From Paractinoplanes abujensis (GTDB lineage: Bacteria > Actinomycetota > Actinomycetes > Mycobacteriales > Micromonosporaceae): DNA of 64,000 nt. The stretch is from assembly GCF_014204895.1 (NCBI RefSeq), contig NZ_JACHMF010000001.1, forward strand, positions 1,054,001-1,118,000. Reading direction: 5' to 3'. Every line of letters begins with the position of its first letter. The stretch's first letter is position 1. A model generated the notes under the pieces. The model was not told the origin of the DNA and ran no database searches. It saw nothing but the letters and a program-made list of their open reading frames with translations. The position numbers and the translations under genes are program-made. This document shows positions 42,118 through 51,224 of this stretch, in pieces.

Positions 42118-42593
42118 TACGTCAGGCCCAGCGCATCCGTCGTGCGGCCGAGCGCGGTCTGCGACGGACGGGCGGAGCGGCCGCGGATCAGCGAGGCCAT
42201 CATCTCGGCCTCGCGCTCCTGCTCGTCGGTGTAGCGCGCGCGGGCCAGCGCCCGTCGCACCGTCGCCGGCTCCAGATCGGGGAACAGGGTGCCCAGCGCG
42301 GCGTCGGAACCGGAGTGTCCGCACAGGATGTGCGAGAGCTCGTGCAGCACGATGTGCTCGGCGTGCAGCCGGGACGTGCCCGGGTCGAAGAACACGTGAT
42401 CGGCCCGCTCGGTGCCGATCCACAAGCCGCAGGGCGCCTCGGCGCTCAGCCCGGGCACCGGCTGACGGATCAGCGGACGGCCGCGGCGGGACGACACCTC
42501 GGCGCAGAACTCGTCGAGGTCGAAGGGGTCGGGCACGCGGATTTCGCGCAGTCTCGCCTCGACCCGCCGCCGCAAACCCTCCACCGCGGACAC
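42117..42593 (-). CDS. ImmA/IrrE-type metalloprotease-like protein
   Basis: 158 aa. The active-site helix IVLHELSHILCGHSG carries the HExxH zinc motif as HELSH, and a downstream EQEREAEMMASLI provides the third-ligand acid, as in ImmA/IrrE. ImmA-type proteases cleave or sequester XRE repressors; the partner XRE gene lies on the other side of the membrane-protein gene. The GTG start at 42593 is uncertain; GTG 42584 is an alternative. It is first in a two-gene operon with the MAB_1171c-type gene. Confidence 0.83.
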   Translation of the reverse strand: MSAVEGLRRRVEARLREIRVPDPFDLDEFCAEVSSRRGRPLIRQPVPGLSAEAPCGLWIGTERADHVFFDPGTSRLHAEHIVLHELSHILCGHSGSDAALGTLFPDLEPATVRRALARARYTDEQEREAEMMASLIRGRSARPSQTALGRTTDALGLT

Positions 42594-42685
42594 GGTACCC
42601 GTCCGTTTCGCTGCGCGGAACTGCGCGGAGAAAGCGCTTACCGAACAGGGGGTGTCGTACGCCTGTGGAAAACCCCACCTACCTG

Positions 42686-42715
42686 TTAACTATTCGGCCA
42701 GAATCTGCATAGCCT
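42686..42715 (+). promoter_or_regulatory. Candidate promoter of ppdK
   Basis: TTAACT and TAGCCT separated by 18 bp, 59 bp before the start codon, in the only AT-richer part of the gap. Confidence 0.4.
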
Positions 42716-42773
42716 TACGAACCTTGGGGCAGAAACCAGTTCGGCCGAGGATTCAAAACCGGAGGTGCTGGCG

Positions 42774-45464
42774 ATGACAAAGTTCGTCTACGACTTCGCC
42801 GAGGGAAACAAGGATCTCAAAGACCTTCTCGGGGGCAAGGGCGCCAACCTCGCGGAGATGACCAATCTCGGCCTGCCGGTTCCGGCGGGCTTCACGATCA
42901 CGACCGAGGCCTGCCGCCGTTTCCTGAGTGAGGGCGCGCACGTCGACGGGCTCGACGAGGAGATCGACCGCCATCTGGCCGCGCTCGAGGCGACGATGGG
43001 CCGCAAACTCGGCGATCCGGCTGATCCGCTGCTGGTCTCCGTCCGCTCGGGCGCGAAGTTCTCGATGCCCGGCATGATGGAGACCGTCCTCAACGTGGGG
43101 CTCAACGACGAGTCGGTCGAAGGCCTCTCCCGGCAGGCCGGGGGCAACGACCGTTTCGCGTGGGATTCGTACCGCCGGCTGATCCAGATGTTCGGCAAGA
43201 CCGTTTGCGACGTGCCCGGCGAGGAATTTGAGAACGCCCTGCACGAGGCGAAGGTGGCCAAGGGCGTTCAGGACGACGTGCAGCTCGACGCGACCGATCT
43301 CAAAGAGCTCGTCGGCGCGTACAAAAAGGTCTTCGTCAAGCACGTCGGGCACGATTTCCCGCAGGAACCGCGCCATCAGCTCGAATTGGCTGTCGAAGCG
43401 GTGTTCCAATCGTGGAACGCCGACCGGGCCGTTCTCTACCGGCGCCAGGAACGCATCCCGGCCGACCTCGGCACCGCCGTCAACGTCGTCGCGATGGTCT
43501 TCGGCAACCTGGGCCCGGACTCCGGCACCGGCGTCGCCTTCACCCGTGACCCGGCCACCGGCGAGAGCGGCATCTACGGCGACTACCTGCAGAACGCGCA
43601 GGGCGAGGACGTCGTGGCGGGCATCCGCAACACGCTGCCGCTGGCCGACCTGGAAAGGCTCGACAAGAAGTCGTACGACCAGCTGCTGCAGATCATGGCC
43701 ACGCTCGAGGGGCACTACCACGACCTGTGCGACATCGAGTTCACCATCGAACGCGGCAAACTGTGGATGCTGCAGACCCGCGTCGGCAAGCGCACCGCGG
43801 CGGCCGCCTTCACTATCGCCGCCCAGCTGGTCGACGAGGGCATGATCGACCTCGACGAGGCGGTCACCCGGGTCTCCGGGGCCCAGCTCGCGCAGCTGAT
43901 GTTCCCCCGTTTCGACCTCGCGGCCGACCCGGTCTCCCTGACCCGGGGCGTGGGCGCGTCACCGGGCGCCGCCTTCGGCGCCGTCGTCTTCACGTCGGCC
44001 GATGCCGTCGCCCGCGCCGCCGAGGGTCAACAGGTGATCCTCGTCCGGCGGGAGACCAACCCGGACGACCTGCCCGGCATGATCGCCGCGCAGGGCATCC
44101 TGACCTCGCGCGGCGGCAAGACCTCGCACGCCGCGGTCGTCGCCCGCGGCATGGGCAAGACCTGCGTCTGCGGGGCCGACCAGGTCGAAGTCGGCCGCGA
44201 CCAGTTCACGGTCGACGGCCAGGTCGTGCACGAGGGCGACGTGATCTCGATCGACGGCACCACCGGCCGCGTCTACCTCGGCGAGGTGCCCGTCCGCCCG
44301 TCCGAGGTCGTGCAGTACTTCGAGGGCGATCTGGACCCGGCCCAGGCCAACGACCCGCTCGTGGCGGCCGTGCACCAGATCATGAGCCACGCCGACGACC
44401 GTTCCCGGCTCAAGGTGCGCACCAACGCCGACACCGGCCCCGACGCCGCCCGCGCGCGCCGTTTCGGGGCCCAGGGCATCGGGCTCTGCCGCACCGAGCA
44501 CATGTTCCTCGGCGACCGCCGCGAACTGGTCGAACGCCTCATCCTGGCGCACAGCAAAGCCGAACGCGACGACGCCCTGGCCGCCCTGCGGCCGTTGCAA
44601 CGAGCCGACTTCCTCGAGATCTTCCGCGAGATGAACGGGTTGCCGGTCACCGTGCGGCTGATCGACCCGCCGCTGCACGAGTTCCTGCCCTCCCTCGAGG
44701 AACTGGCCGTGCAGGTGGCGGTGGCCAAGGAGCGGGGCTCCTCGGACGAACAGACCGAGCGGGACGAGCGGATGCTGGCGGCGGTGCGGCGCATGCACGA
44801 GTCCAACCCGATGCTGGGCCTGCGCGGCGTACGGCTGGGACTGGTCATTCCGGGCCTGTTCGCCATGCAGGTGCGGGCGATCGCCGAGGCCGCGGTGGCG
44901 CTGGCCGCCGAGGGTGGCCGGCCCCGCCCCGAGATCATGGTGCCGCTGGTCGGGGCGGTGCAAGAGCTGGAGACCGTCCGCCACGAGGCCGAGCGGATCA
45001 TCGCCGAAGTGGTCGGCGACTCGGGCGTCGAAGTGCTGATCGGCACGATGATCGAGGTGCCGCGGGCCGCCCTGACCGCCGGGCAGATCGCCGAGGCGGC
45101 CGAGTTCTTCTCGTTCGGCACCAACGACCTGACCCAGATGGCGTGGGGTTTCTCCCGCGACGACGTCGAGGGCGCGTTCTTCTGGCGCTACCTGGAACTG
45201 GGCATCTTCGGCATCTCACCGTTCGAGTCGATCGACCGCGACGGCGTGGGCCGGCTTGTGCGGATCGCCGCCGAGGAGGGCCGGGCCCAGCGTCCCGGCC
45301 TCAAGCTGGGCGTGTGCGGTGAGCACGGCGGTGACCCGGAGTCGGTGCACTTCTTCCACGAGGTCGGGCTCGACTACGTGTCCTGCTCGCCGTTCCGGGT
45401 GCCGATCGCCCGGCTCGAAGCGGGACGGGCCGCGGTCGAATCGGCCGGTTCCGACCACCGCTGA
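42774..45464 (+). CDS. ppdK: Pyruvate, phosphate dikinase
   Basis: 896 aa, full length for the family. The N-terminal ATP-grasp begins KFVYDFAEGNKDLKDLLGGKGANLAEM. The swivelling phosphohistidine domain is centred on LTSRGGKTSHAAVVARGMGK, with catalytic His near residue 451. The C-terminal TIM barrel has the PEP site and ends GLKLGVCGEHGGDPESV with the catalytic Cys. It interconverts pyruvate + ATP + Pi with PEP + AMP + PPi, for gluconeogenesis or glycolytic recovery. ATG with GGAGG 8 nt upstream is preferred to TTG 42765. No regulatory PPDK kinase gene (DUF299) is adjacent. A strong terminator follows. Confidence 0.97.
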   Translation: MTKFVYDFAEGNKDLKDLLGGKGANLAEMTNLGLPVPAGFTITTEACRRFLSEGAHVDGLDEEIDRHLAALEATMGRKLGDPADPLLVSVRSGAKFSMPGMMETVLNVGLNDESVEGLSRQAGGNDRFAWDSYRRLIQMFGKTVCDVPGEEFENALHEAKVAKGVQDDVQLDATDLKELVGAYKKVFVKHVGHDFPQEPRHQLELAVEAVFQSWNADRAVLYRRQERIPADLGTAVNVVAMVFGNLGPDSGTGVAFTRDPATGESGIYGDYLQNAQGEDVVAGIRNTLPLADLERLDKKSYDQLLQIMATLEGHYHDLCDIEFTIERGKLWMLQTRVGKRTAAAAFTIAAQLVDEGMIDLDEAVTRVSGAQLAQLMFPRFDLAADPVSLTRGVGASPGAAFGAVVFTSADAVARAAEGQQVILVRRETNPDDLPGMIAAQGILTSRGGKTSHAAVVARGMGKTCVCGADQVEVGRDQFTVDGQVVHEGDVISIDGTTGRVYLGEVPVRPSEVVQYFEGDLDPAQANDPLVAAVHQIMSHADDRSRLKVRTNADTGPDAARARRFGAQGIGLCRTEHMFLGDRRELVERLILAHSKAERDDALAALRPLQRADFLEIFREMNGLPVTVRLIDPPLHEFLPSLEELAVQVAVAKERGSSDEQTERDERMLAAVRRMHESNPMLGLRGVRLGLVIPGLFAMQVRAIAEAAVALAAEGGRPRPEIMVPLVGAVQELETVRHEAERIIAEVVGDSGVEVLIGTMIEVPRAALTAGQIAEAAEFFSFGTNDLTQMAWGFSRDDVEGAFFWRYLELGIFGISPFESIDRDGVGRLVRIAAEEGRAQRPGLKLGVCGEHGGDPESVHFFHEVGLDYVSCSPFRVPIARLEAGRAAVESAGSDHR

Positions 45465-45477
45465 CCGTTTGCTGTGT

Positions 45478-45508
45478 CGCCGTCCGGGTGCTGCTCACCC
45501 GGGCGGCG
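45478..45508 (+). terminator. ppdK terminator
   Basis: CGCCGTCCGGGTG / CACCCGGGCGGCG with a 5-nt loop (one mismatch) followed by TTCTTT. Confidence 0.92.
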
Positions 45509-45535
45509 TTCTTTCGCCGGTCAGCCTCAGCGGCG

Positions 45536-45688
45536 ACCCCGGCGAAGGCCTCGAAGGTGTGGGACAAGCCGGCCGACGGCGGCACCGTGCAACTGCCGTT
45601 CGAGAAGCAGATGTGGGGCGACGTCCACGGCCCGCTCATCGACAAGTACGGGACCCCGTGGACGATCGACGTGGTCGCGCCGCAGCAG
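45536..45688 (+). pseudogene. Remnant of a PhnB/VOC-type protein
   Basis: About 50 codons readable in one frame, including GGTVQLPFEKQMWGDVHGP and DKYGTPWTIDVV, match the C-terminal half of PhnB-like (DUF/3-demethylubiquinone methyltransferase-related) VOC proteins. The N-terminal two thirds are missing and no start or Shine-Dalgarno is present. It directly follows the ppdK terminator, so it is a decayed fragment. Confidence 0.7.
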
Positions 45689-45733
45689 GTGTCGCGGGCC
45701 GGGCGGCCCCACGGCCGCCCGGCCCGGCCGAGC

Positions 45734-46111
45734 TCAGCTGCCCGCCGAGGGCGGGGCCTTGCACAGGTTGGTCGTCGAGATGGCCAGGATGCGCTGGGCC
45801 TTCTTGATGTCGGTCTGGAAGAGGTTGATCGCGTCGTTGATCTGATCGGCGGTGGTCATGCCGTTCTTGGCATCCATGCACAGGTTGTAGCCGTTGTCGA
45901 TCGCCGTCTTCTCATCCGCGACCAGCCCGGCGTCGAGCGCGCGCATCGCCTTGAGGTAGGTCGCCTCGTCTCCCTTGGGCAGGCTGCCGGCCGTGTCCTC
46001 GACGGCCGCCTTCTTCGGCGCTTCGTCATCCGACCCCGAGCAGGCGGAGAGCGACCCCAGCCCGGCCAAAGCCACCAGAACGGTGCCCGTCACGACAAGA
46101 CGTGCCCCCAC
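45734..46111 (-). CDS. Small secreted lipoprotein, DUF732-like
   Basis: 125 aa. Signal peptide with lipobox LSAC, then a short acidic linker and a helical domain with two Cys (NLCMDAKNG and TTNLCKAPP) that probably pair. This layout resembles DUF732 proteins of actinobacteria. The GTG start has GAGGGG 8 nt upstream. Role unknown. Confidence 0.75.
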   Translation of the reverse strand: MGARLVVTGTVLVALAGLGSLSACSGSDDEAPKKAAVEDTAGSLPKGDEATYLKAMRALDAGLVADEKTAIDNGYNLCMDAKNGMTTADQINDAINLFQTDIKKAQRILAISTTNLCKAPPSAGS

Positions 46112-46388
46112 GATGCGTCCCCCTCAAATCGATCACTACAGCGTGTACCGCAGGCACGGTACGGCCCCCGCGCCAGCCCCGAAACAGCCCCCCAGCCAAC
46201 TTTTCCGGCCAAGCGGTCAACCGCCCCGCCTCGCGGCGCAGCCGGCCCTCGTCGCGCGGCCGGCCACCGCCGTGCGGCCTGCTCCCGCAGTGCGGGCCGC
46301 TCCCGCCGGGCGGGTGCTCCAGCCGTGCGGCCCGCCACCGCCGTGCGGTCCGCGCTCCCGGCTGCTTTGCGGGGCCGGCTGCTGACGG
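46112..46388. repeat. Gene-free GC-rich palindrome cluster downstream of recQ
   Basis: No gene is supported here. It contains two tight 13-nt palindromes of identical geometry, CCCGCA-G-TGCGGG (46284-46296) and CCCGCC-G-GGCGGG (46302-46314), plus several imperfect CCGTGCGG elements. They may act as recQ terminators or processing sites. Confidence 0.5.
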
Positions 46389-48374
46389 TCACGGGTAGTC
46401 GGGCGGCGGGGGCTCGCTGTCGTAGTCGTAGTCGGGCGGCTCCTCGTCGAACGTGAAGGCCGGCCCCGGATCGGGCTCGTCGCCGAAGCGTGATGAAACG
46501 GCCTTCCGCGGCGCCGGGGCCGCCCCGCCGCCCGATTCGTGCAGAGTGTCCAGCACAGCCTGGCCGAACTTGGTCAGCTTGTTCTGCCCGACGCCGCTGA
46601 CCGTGCCCAGCTCGCCCAGCGACTTCGGGTTGAGCGCGGCGATCGCCCGCAACGTGGCGTCGTGGAAGATCACGTACGCCGGCATGCCCTGCTCCTTGGC
46701 GACCGACGCCCGCCACGCACGCAGCCGCTCGAAGGTCGACGCGTCGGCGGGGGAGAGGTCGGCCGCCGGGGCCGCCGTCGCCCGCTGCTTCGGGGCGCGC
46801 ACCTTGGCCGGCGCCTCCCGCCGCATCATCACCTTGGTCTCGCCGCGCAGCACCGCGGCGCTGGCCTCGGTCAGCACCAGCGTGCTGTATTCGCCCTCGA
46901 CGGCCAGCAGACCGGCGGCCAGCAGCTTGCGCACCACCCCACGCCACTCGGTTTCGCGCAGGTCGCTGCCGATGCCGAACACCGACAGCTCGTTGTGCCG
47001 GAATCGCTGGACCTTGTCGGTCTCCTTGCCCAGCAGAATGTCGATCGACTGACCCGCTCCGAACTTCTGCCCGCGTTCCCGCTGCAGCCGCAGCACCGTG
47101 GACAGCAACTTCTGCGCCGGGACAGTGCCGTCCCACGACTCCGGCGGCACCAGGCACGTGTCACAGTTGCCGCAGTTGTCCACAGTGGCGGTCTGCCCGA
47201 AATAGTTCAGCAGCTGCCACCGGCGGCACGTCACCGTCTCGCACAGCGCCAGCATCGCGTCGAGATGCTGGGCGGCGTTACGCCGGTAGGCCAGATCGCC
47301 GTCCGAACTGTCGATCATCTTGCGTTGCTGCACCACATCCTGCAGCCCGTACGCCAGCCAGGCCGTCGACGGCAACCCGTCACGCCCGGCCCGGCCGGTC
47401 TCCTGGTAGTAGCCCTCGACCGACTTGGGCAGGTCGAGATGCGCGACGAACCGGACGTCGGGCTTGTCGATGCCCATGCCGAAAGCGATCGTGGCCACCA
47501 TGACCAGCCCGTCCTCCCGCAGGAAACGGGACTGGTTGGCTGCTCGCACCCGATTGTCCAGACCGGCGTGATAGGGCAGCGCGGCCACCCCGTTCTGCAC
47601 CAGGAACTCAGCCGTCCGCTCGACCGACGCGCGCGACAAGCAGTAGACGATGCCCGACTCACCCGCGTGCTCGGTGCGCAGCAGATCGAGCAGCTGCTTG
47701 CGGGGCTCGTTCTTCGGCACGATTCGGTATTGGATGTTGGGCCGGTCGAAGCTGGCCGTGAAATGCCGCGCGTCGGTGAGCTGCAGCCGGGTCGCGATCT
47801 CGTCACGGGTGGCCGTCGTGGCGGTGGCGGTCAGCGCGATGCGCGGCACGTCGGGCCAGCGCTCGTGCAGCATCGACAGGCCCAGATAGTCGGGCCGGAA
47901 GTCGTGACCCCACTGCGACACACAGTGCGCCTCGTCGATCGCGAACAGCGAGATCTTGCCCCGGTCGAGCAGCCGCTGGGTGGCGGGCACGCCCAGCCCC
48001 TCGGGCGCCACGTAGAGCAGGTCCAGGTCGCCGTTGACGAACTCGGCCTCCACCATGCGCCGCTCGTCGTAATCCTGCGTGGAGTTGAGGAAGCCCGCCT
48101 TGACCCCGACCGTGCGCAGCGCGTCGACCTGATCCTGCATGAGTGCGATCAAGGGGGAGATGACCACGCCGGTGCCGGGACGCACGAGAGCCGGGATCTG
48201 ATAGCACAGCGACTTGCCACCACCGGTCGGCATCAGCACGAGCGCGTCGCCGCCACCGGCCACGTGCTCGATGATCTCGTGCTGCTGACCGCGGAACGAC
48301 GGGTAGCCGAACACCCTGTTGAGGACGTCGATGGCGGCCGAGCCGTGCGCGGAAACCTGGTCTACCGAAGTCAC
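46389..48374 (-). CDS. recQ: RecQ ATP-dependent DNA helicase
   Basis: 661 aa. DEAD-type motor with Walker [34 protein letters not shown], the helicase C motif [13 protein letters not shown], a RecQ zinc site (CRRW then CGNCDTC), a winged-helix RQC region and an HRDC domain ([12 protein letters not shown] equivalent: [28 protein letters not shown]), then an acidic/Pro-rich tail. It unwinds recombination and repair intermediates. GTG 48374 follows TACTGT by 6 nt, suggesting a leaderless message. Confidence 0.96.
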   Translation of the reverse strand: MTSVDQVSAHGSAAIDVLNRVFGYPSFRGQQHEIIEHVAGGGDALVLMPTGGGKSLCYQIPALVRPGTGVVISPLIALMQDQVDALRTVGVKAGFLNSTQDYDERRMVEAEFVNGDLDLLYVAPEGLGVPATQRLLDRGKISLFAIDEAHCVSQWGHDFRPDYLGLSMLHERWPDVPRIALTATATTATRDEIATRLQLTDARHFTASFDRPNIQYRIVPKNEPRKQLLDLLRTEHAGESGIVYCLSRASVERTAEFLVQNGVAALPYHAGLDNRVRAANQSRFLREDGLVMVATIAFGMGIDKPDVRFVAHLDLPKSVEGYYQETGRAGRDGLPSTAWLAYGLQDVVQQRKMIDSSDGDLAYRRNAAQHLDAMLALCETVTCRRWQLLNYFGQTATVDNCGNCDTCLVPPESWDGTVPAQKLLSTVLRLQRERGQKFGAGQSIDILLGKETDKVQRFRHNELSVFGIGSDLRETEWRGVVRKLLAAGLLAVEGEYSTLVLTEASAAVLRGETKVMMRREAPAKVRAPKQRATAAPAADLSPADASTFERLRAWRASVAKEQGMPAYVIFHDATLRAIAALNPKSLGELGTVSGVGQNKLTKFGQAVLDTLHESGGGAAPAPRKAVSSRFGDEPDPGPAFTFDEEPPDYDYDSEPPPPDYP

Positions 48375-48529
48375 CCCGCGACAGTACAGAGAATCCCGGT
48401 CCGGGGGCCAAGGCCCTGTGGACAAGTCTTCGCTGTGGATAACGGGGTTGCCGGGGCTGGGATCTGGTAGGGGTTCACCCGATCGTGGAGGCTTGGGCTA
48501 CCCGTCAGTCCCCGCGAAGAGGTAGGCCG

Positions 48530-49288
48530 ATGACGTTCCCCTACGCCCGCACCTTCGACGACGTGCTCGCCTACGTGAAGAAGCGGCGGTGTGTGTGCGG
48601 CTCCACAAGGACCGAGATCGAGAACCGGGCCGGCGACAAAATCATGCTCGGCGGGCTCTCGGCCGTCCGGTTCGACTTCTCCTGCCGCAAGTGTGCCCGG
48701 CTGCGGGAGTTCACGTTCCGGACCGAGGAGGAACCGCCCCGCCCGCCGGCGGCCCGCGTGTTCGGTCTCGCCCGGTCCGCCGCCGAAGCGCACCTCTTCA
48801 TGGATCTGCACCCGTGTGAGGTCTGCGGGACGGAGCAGTTCGAGCGGGCCTGCACGGTCGTCGTGGTGGACGGCGAGCCGTGCGGCCGGTACGCGGGCGT
48901 GTGCCCGGAGTGCGGCCACCCGCGCGAGTTCACGTTCCGGCTTCCGGAGGAGGAGGTTGTCTCCAGCCGCAGCGAGCCGAGTTTCGGCGGTGAACGCCCG
49001 TCCGAGTTGCTGGACGCCGGCGAGTGGCTGTGGGTAGCCGACTTCATCGCCGCCGGCGCCGCCGCCGTGGAGCGGCAGCGAGCCCGCGACGACCTGCTGA
49101 CCGCGGCCGCGGCGGTTGCGGAGGCAAGAAAGTTCGTGCCGTACGGCGGGGATGCGGTGTCACCGGAGACGTTGCGGAGCCCGACCGGCCGGGCCGTCTA
49201 CGCGGCGGAACCAGGCCGTTTCGACCGGCAGCGCCTGGAGCTCTTCGAGAACAGCCTCCGCGACCGCGCCGTCACGGGCGAGGACTGA
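48530..49288 (+). CDS. Double zinc-finger-like protein of unknown function
   Basis: 252 aa, not recognised. Two cysteine sets of zinc-ribbon type are visible: RRCVCGS with FSCRKCARL, and PCEVCGTEQFERAC with VCPECGHPREFTF. The second ribbon's end mirrors the first (REFTFR), so the region is an internal duplication. The C-terminus is helical and charged. No signal peptide. The ATG has AGAGG upstream. It ends 17 bp inside the convergent phosphatase gene. Confidence 0.7.
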   Translation: MTFPYARTFDDVLAYVKKRRCVCGSTRTEIENRAGDKIMLGGLSAVRFDFSCRKCARLREFTFRTEEEPPRPPAARVFGLARSAAEAHLFMDLHPCEVCGTEQFERACTVVVVDGEPCGRYAGVCPECGHPREFTFRLPEEEVVSSRSEPSFGGERPSELLDAGEWLWVADFIAAGAAAVERQRARDDLLTAAAAVAEARKFVPYGGDAVSPETLRSPTGRAVYAAEPGRFDRQRLELFENSLRDRAVTGED

Positions 49289-51191
49289 GGGTTTCCGGCG
49301 GCAGCAGTGTGACCAGCGCCAGGATGAGCTGGGCGGGAGTGCCGGGGGCGGCGTCCAGCACCAGCGGCGCCTCCTGGATGGCGTGCTGCCCCGCCACGTG
49401 GTGCAGCGCCGACACCCCCGCGCTGGACAGGTGGGTGACCGCCGACAAGTCCACCGTCATCGGCATCGTTCCGCCCCGGCTGCGCCTCAGCAGTTCCTGG
49501 CGGGTCAGGGCGGCCGTGCTGACGTCGATCGGGCCTTCGATGCGGACCCGGGTCTCGTCGCCGCCGGGCAGTTCGGTGATGCGGAACTCCGGGGAGTGGG
49601 CGGGCGGGACCGGCGCCGCCCCGGCGGGGGTGTCGAGCAGGCGGGCGGGCCGGTTGAGGGGCTTGGTGAGGCGCGCGAACGTCCCGCTGCTGTCGTGGTC
49701 GACCTTCAGCGACGCCGTCAGCTGGGCGGCCAGGGCCAGGCCGCGGCCGCGATCGGCCCGGGGCCGCGGTTCCTGCCAGGTGCCCTGGTCGCGGACCGAG
49801 GCCTGCACCACGCCGGTGGGGGTGAGGGTGGCGTGCACCGTCACCGTCGAACCGGTGGTCGTGCCGGCGTGTTCGACCGCGTTGGCCAGCAGTTCGCCCA
49901 GCGCGTGCTGCAGGGCGAAGGCGTCCTCGGCGGTGGTGCCGATCTCGGCCAGCCAGCGGCCCAGCGCTTGCCGGACCCCGCGCAGCTCGGCGGGGGAGGC
50001 GGGCAGCGACAAATCCAGATCCGCCGCGACCGGCACGCGTTGCACGGCCAGCAGGGTGATGTCGTCGGTGTGGCCGGTCGTGCGCACCAGGAGCTCGACG
50101 GCCTGGGTGCAGACACGCTCGGCGGGGGTGGCCGACGGGTCGTGCAGGGCCCGGCCGGCGGCGCTGTCCGCGGCCACGTGGGCCAGTTCGGCCGAGCTGG
50201 TGGCGTGGTCGCGGCCGGGGCGTTCGAGGATGCCGTCGGTGTAGAGCAGGAGCAGCTCACCGAGGGCGAGGCGGTCCGCCCGTACACCGAAGTCGCCGCC
50301 CGTCCCCAGGGGTGAGCCGCCGGTCGGGGCCAGGAAGCGTGTCGCGCCGCCGGGCGTGACGACCAGGGGCGCGGGGTGCCCGGCCGTGCAGTACGTGAGT
50401 TCGCCGGTGAGCGGGTCGAGGGCGACCAGCGCCACCGTGGTCGCGTGGGCGGCCGGCACGCGGGCCGCGAAACGGTCGGCGGCGGCCAGAGCGTCGACGA
50501 TGCCCGCGCCGTCCTCCAGCCTGTCCTGCAGCACCGCCCGCAGCTGGCCCATCACCCCTGACGCGCGCACCCCGTGACCGACCACGTCCCCGACGATCAG
50601 CGCGACCCGGCCGTCGCGCTGCGCGACCGCGTCGAACCAGTCACCGCCGGCCGCGGTGTCGGCCTCGGCGAGCAGATAGCTGGCCGCGACCTGCGCCCCG
50701 GGCAGCACCGGCAGGCCGGGCGGCAGCAGCTCGCGCTGCAGGGCCGTCACCACCGTGCGGCTCTGCTCGTAGCGTTGCTGGAGGTCGGCCGTCTGCTCGG
50801 CGGCCTCCTGGCGTTGCCGCACCATCTCGGTGACGTCGAAGCCGACGCCGATCACGCCGCGCCGCTGGTCGCCGTCCGTCCACGGCGTGATGCTGAAGTT
50901 GGCGTACATCTCGTGCACCGAACCGTCCGGCGCCGTCAGATGCACCCGCCACTCCCGCCCGTTGATCGGCTCGCCGGTGCGGTAGACGTCGTGGTAGGCG
51001 TCCACGAACTGCTGACCGACCAGGTCACTGAGCACCTCCCGGATGGGGCGCCCGCGGAACTCGCGGCCCGGGATCACCGCTCGGGTGGCCGCGCTGAGCG
51101 TGAGCACCCGCAGCTCGGGCCCCTCGCAGACGGCCAGGATGAAGGGCACCTGGTCGACCGCGGTGAGCAGCAGCGAAGGGTCGTCGGCCAT
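49272..51191 (-). CDS. PAS-SpoIIE phosphatase-HATPase-STAS fusion protein
   Basis: 639 aa with four modules: PAS sensor (about 10-125), SpoIIE/PP2C phosphatase (about 150-370: EADTAAGGDWFD, GDVVGHGVRAS, LYTDGILERPG, HTDDITLLAV), an RsbW-like HATPase (about 390-510: LGELLANAVEHAG, RDQGTWQEPRP, RGLALAAQL), and a STAS domain (about 540-639: VDLSAVTHLSSAGVSALHHVAG, with the usual phospho-Ser position). One protein thus holds phosphatase, kinase and antagonist. Such fusions occur in actinomycetes. It probably controls a sigma factor by partner switching. The start codon is ATG. Confidence 0.92.
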   Translation of the reverse strand: MADDPSLLLTAVDQVPFILAVCEGPELRVLTLSAATRAVIPGREFRGRPIREVLSDLVGQQFVDAYHDVYRTGEPINGREWRVHLTAPDGSVHEMYANFSITPWTDGDQRRGVIGVGFDVTEMVRQRQEAAEQTADLQQRYEQSRTVVTALQRELLPPGLPVLPGAQVAASYLLAEADTAAGGDWFDAVAQRDGRVALIVGDVVGHGVRASGVMGQLRAVLQDRLEDGAGIVDALAAADRFAARVPAAHATTVALVALDPLTGELTYCTAGHPAPLVVTPGGATRFLAPTGGSPLGTGGDFGVRADRLALGELLLLYTDGILERPGRDHATSSAELAHVAADSAAGRALHDPSATPAERVCTQAVELLVRTTGHTDDITLLAVQRVPVAADLDLSLPASPAELRGVRQALGRWLAEIGTTAEDAFALQHALGELLANAVEHAGTTTGSTVTVHATLTPTGVVQASVRDQGTWQEPRPRADRGRGLALAAQLTASLKVDHDSSGTFARLTKPLNRPARLLDTPAGAAPVPPAHSPEFRITELPGGDETRVRIEGPIDVSTAALTRQELLRRSRGGTMPMTVDLSAVTHLSSAGVSALHHVAGQHAIQEAPLVLDAAPGTPAQLILALVTLLPPETLSPRP

Positions 51192-51224
51192 GTCTTCATC
51201 CTGCCGGACGGAGGGGTCGGTGCG

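Noticed and set aside
45975..46385. + strand open frames in the recQ-lipoprotein gap
   Set aside because: Products are Pro/Arg/Ala-rich low complexity with no ribosome site; overlapping the lipoprotein gene antisense.
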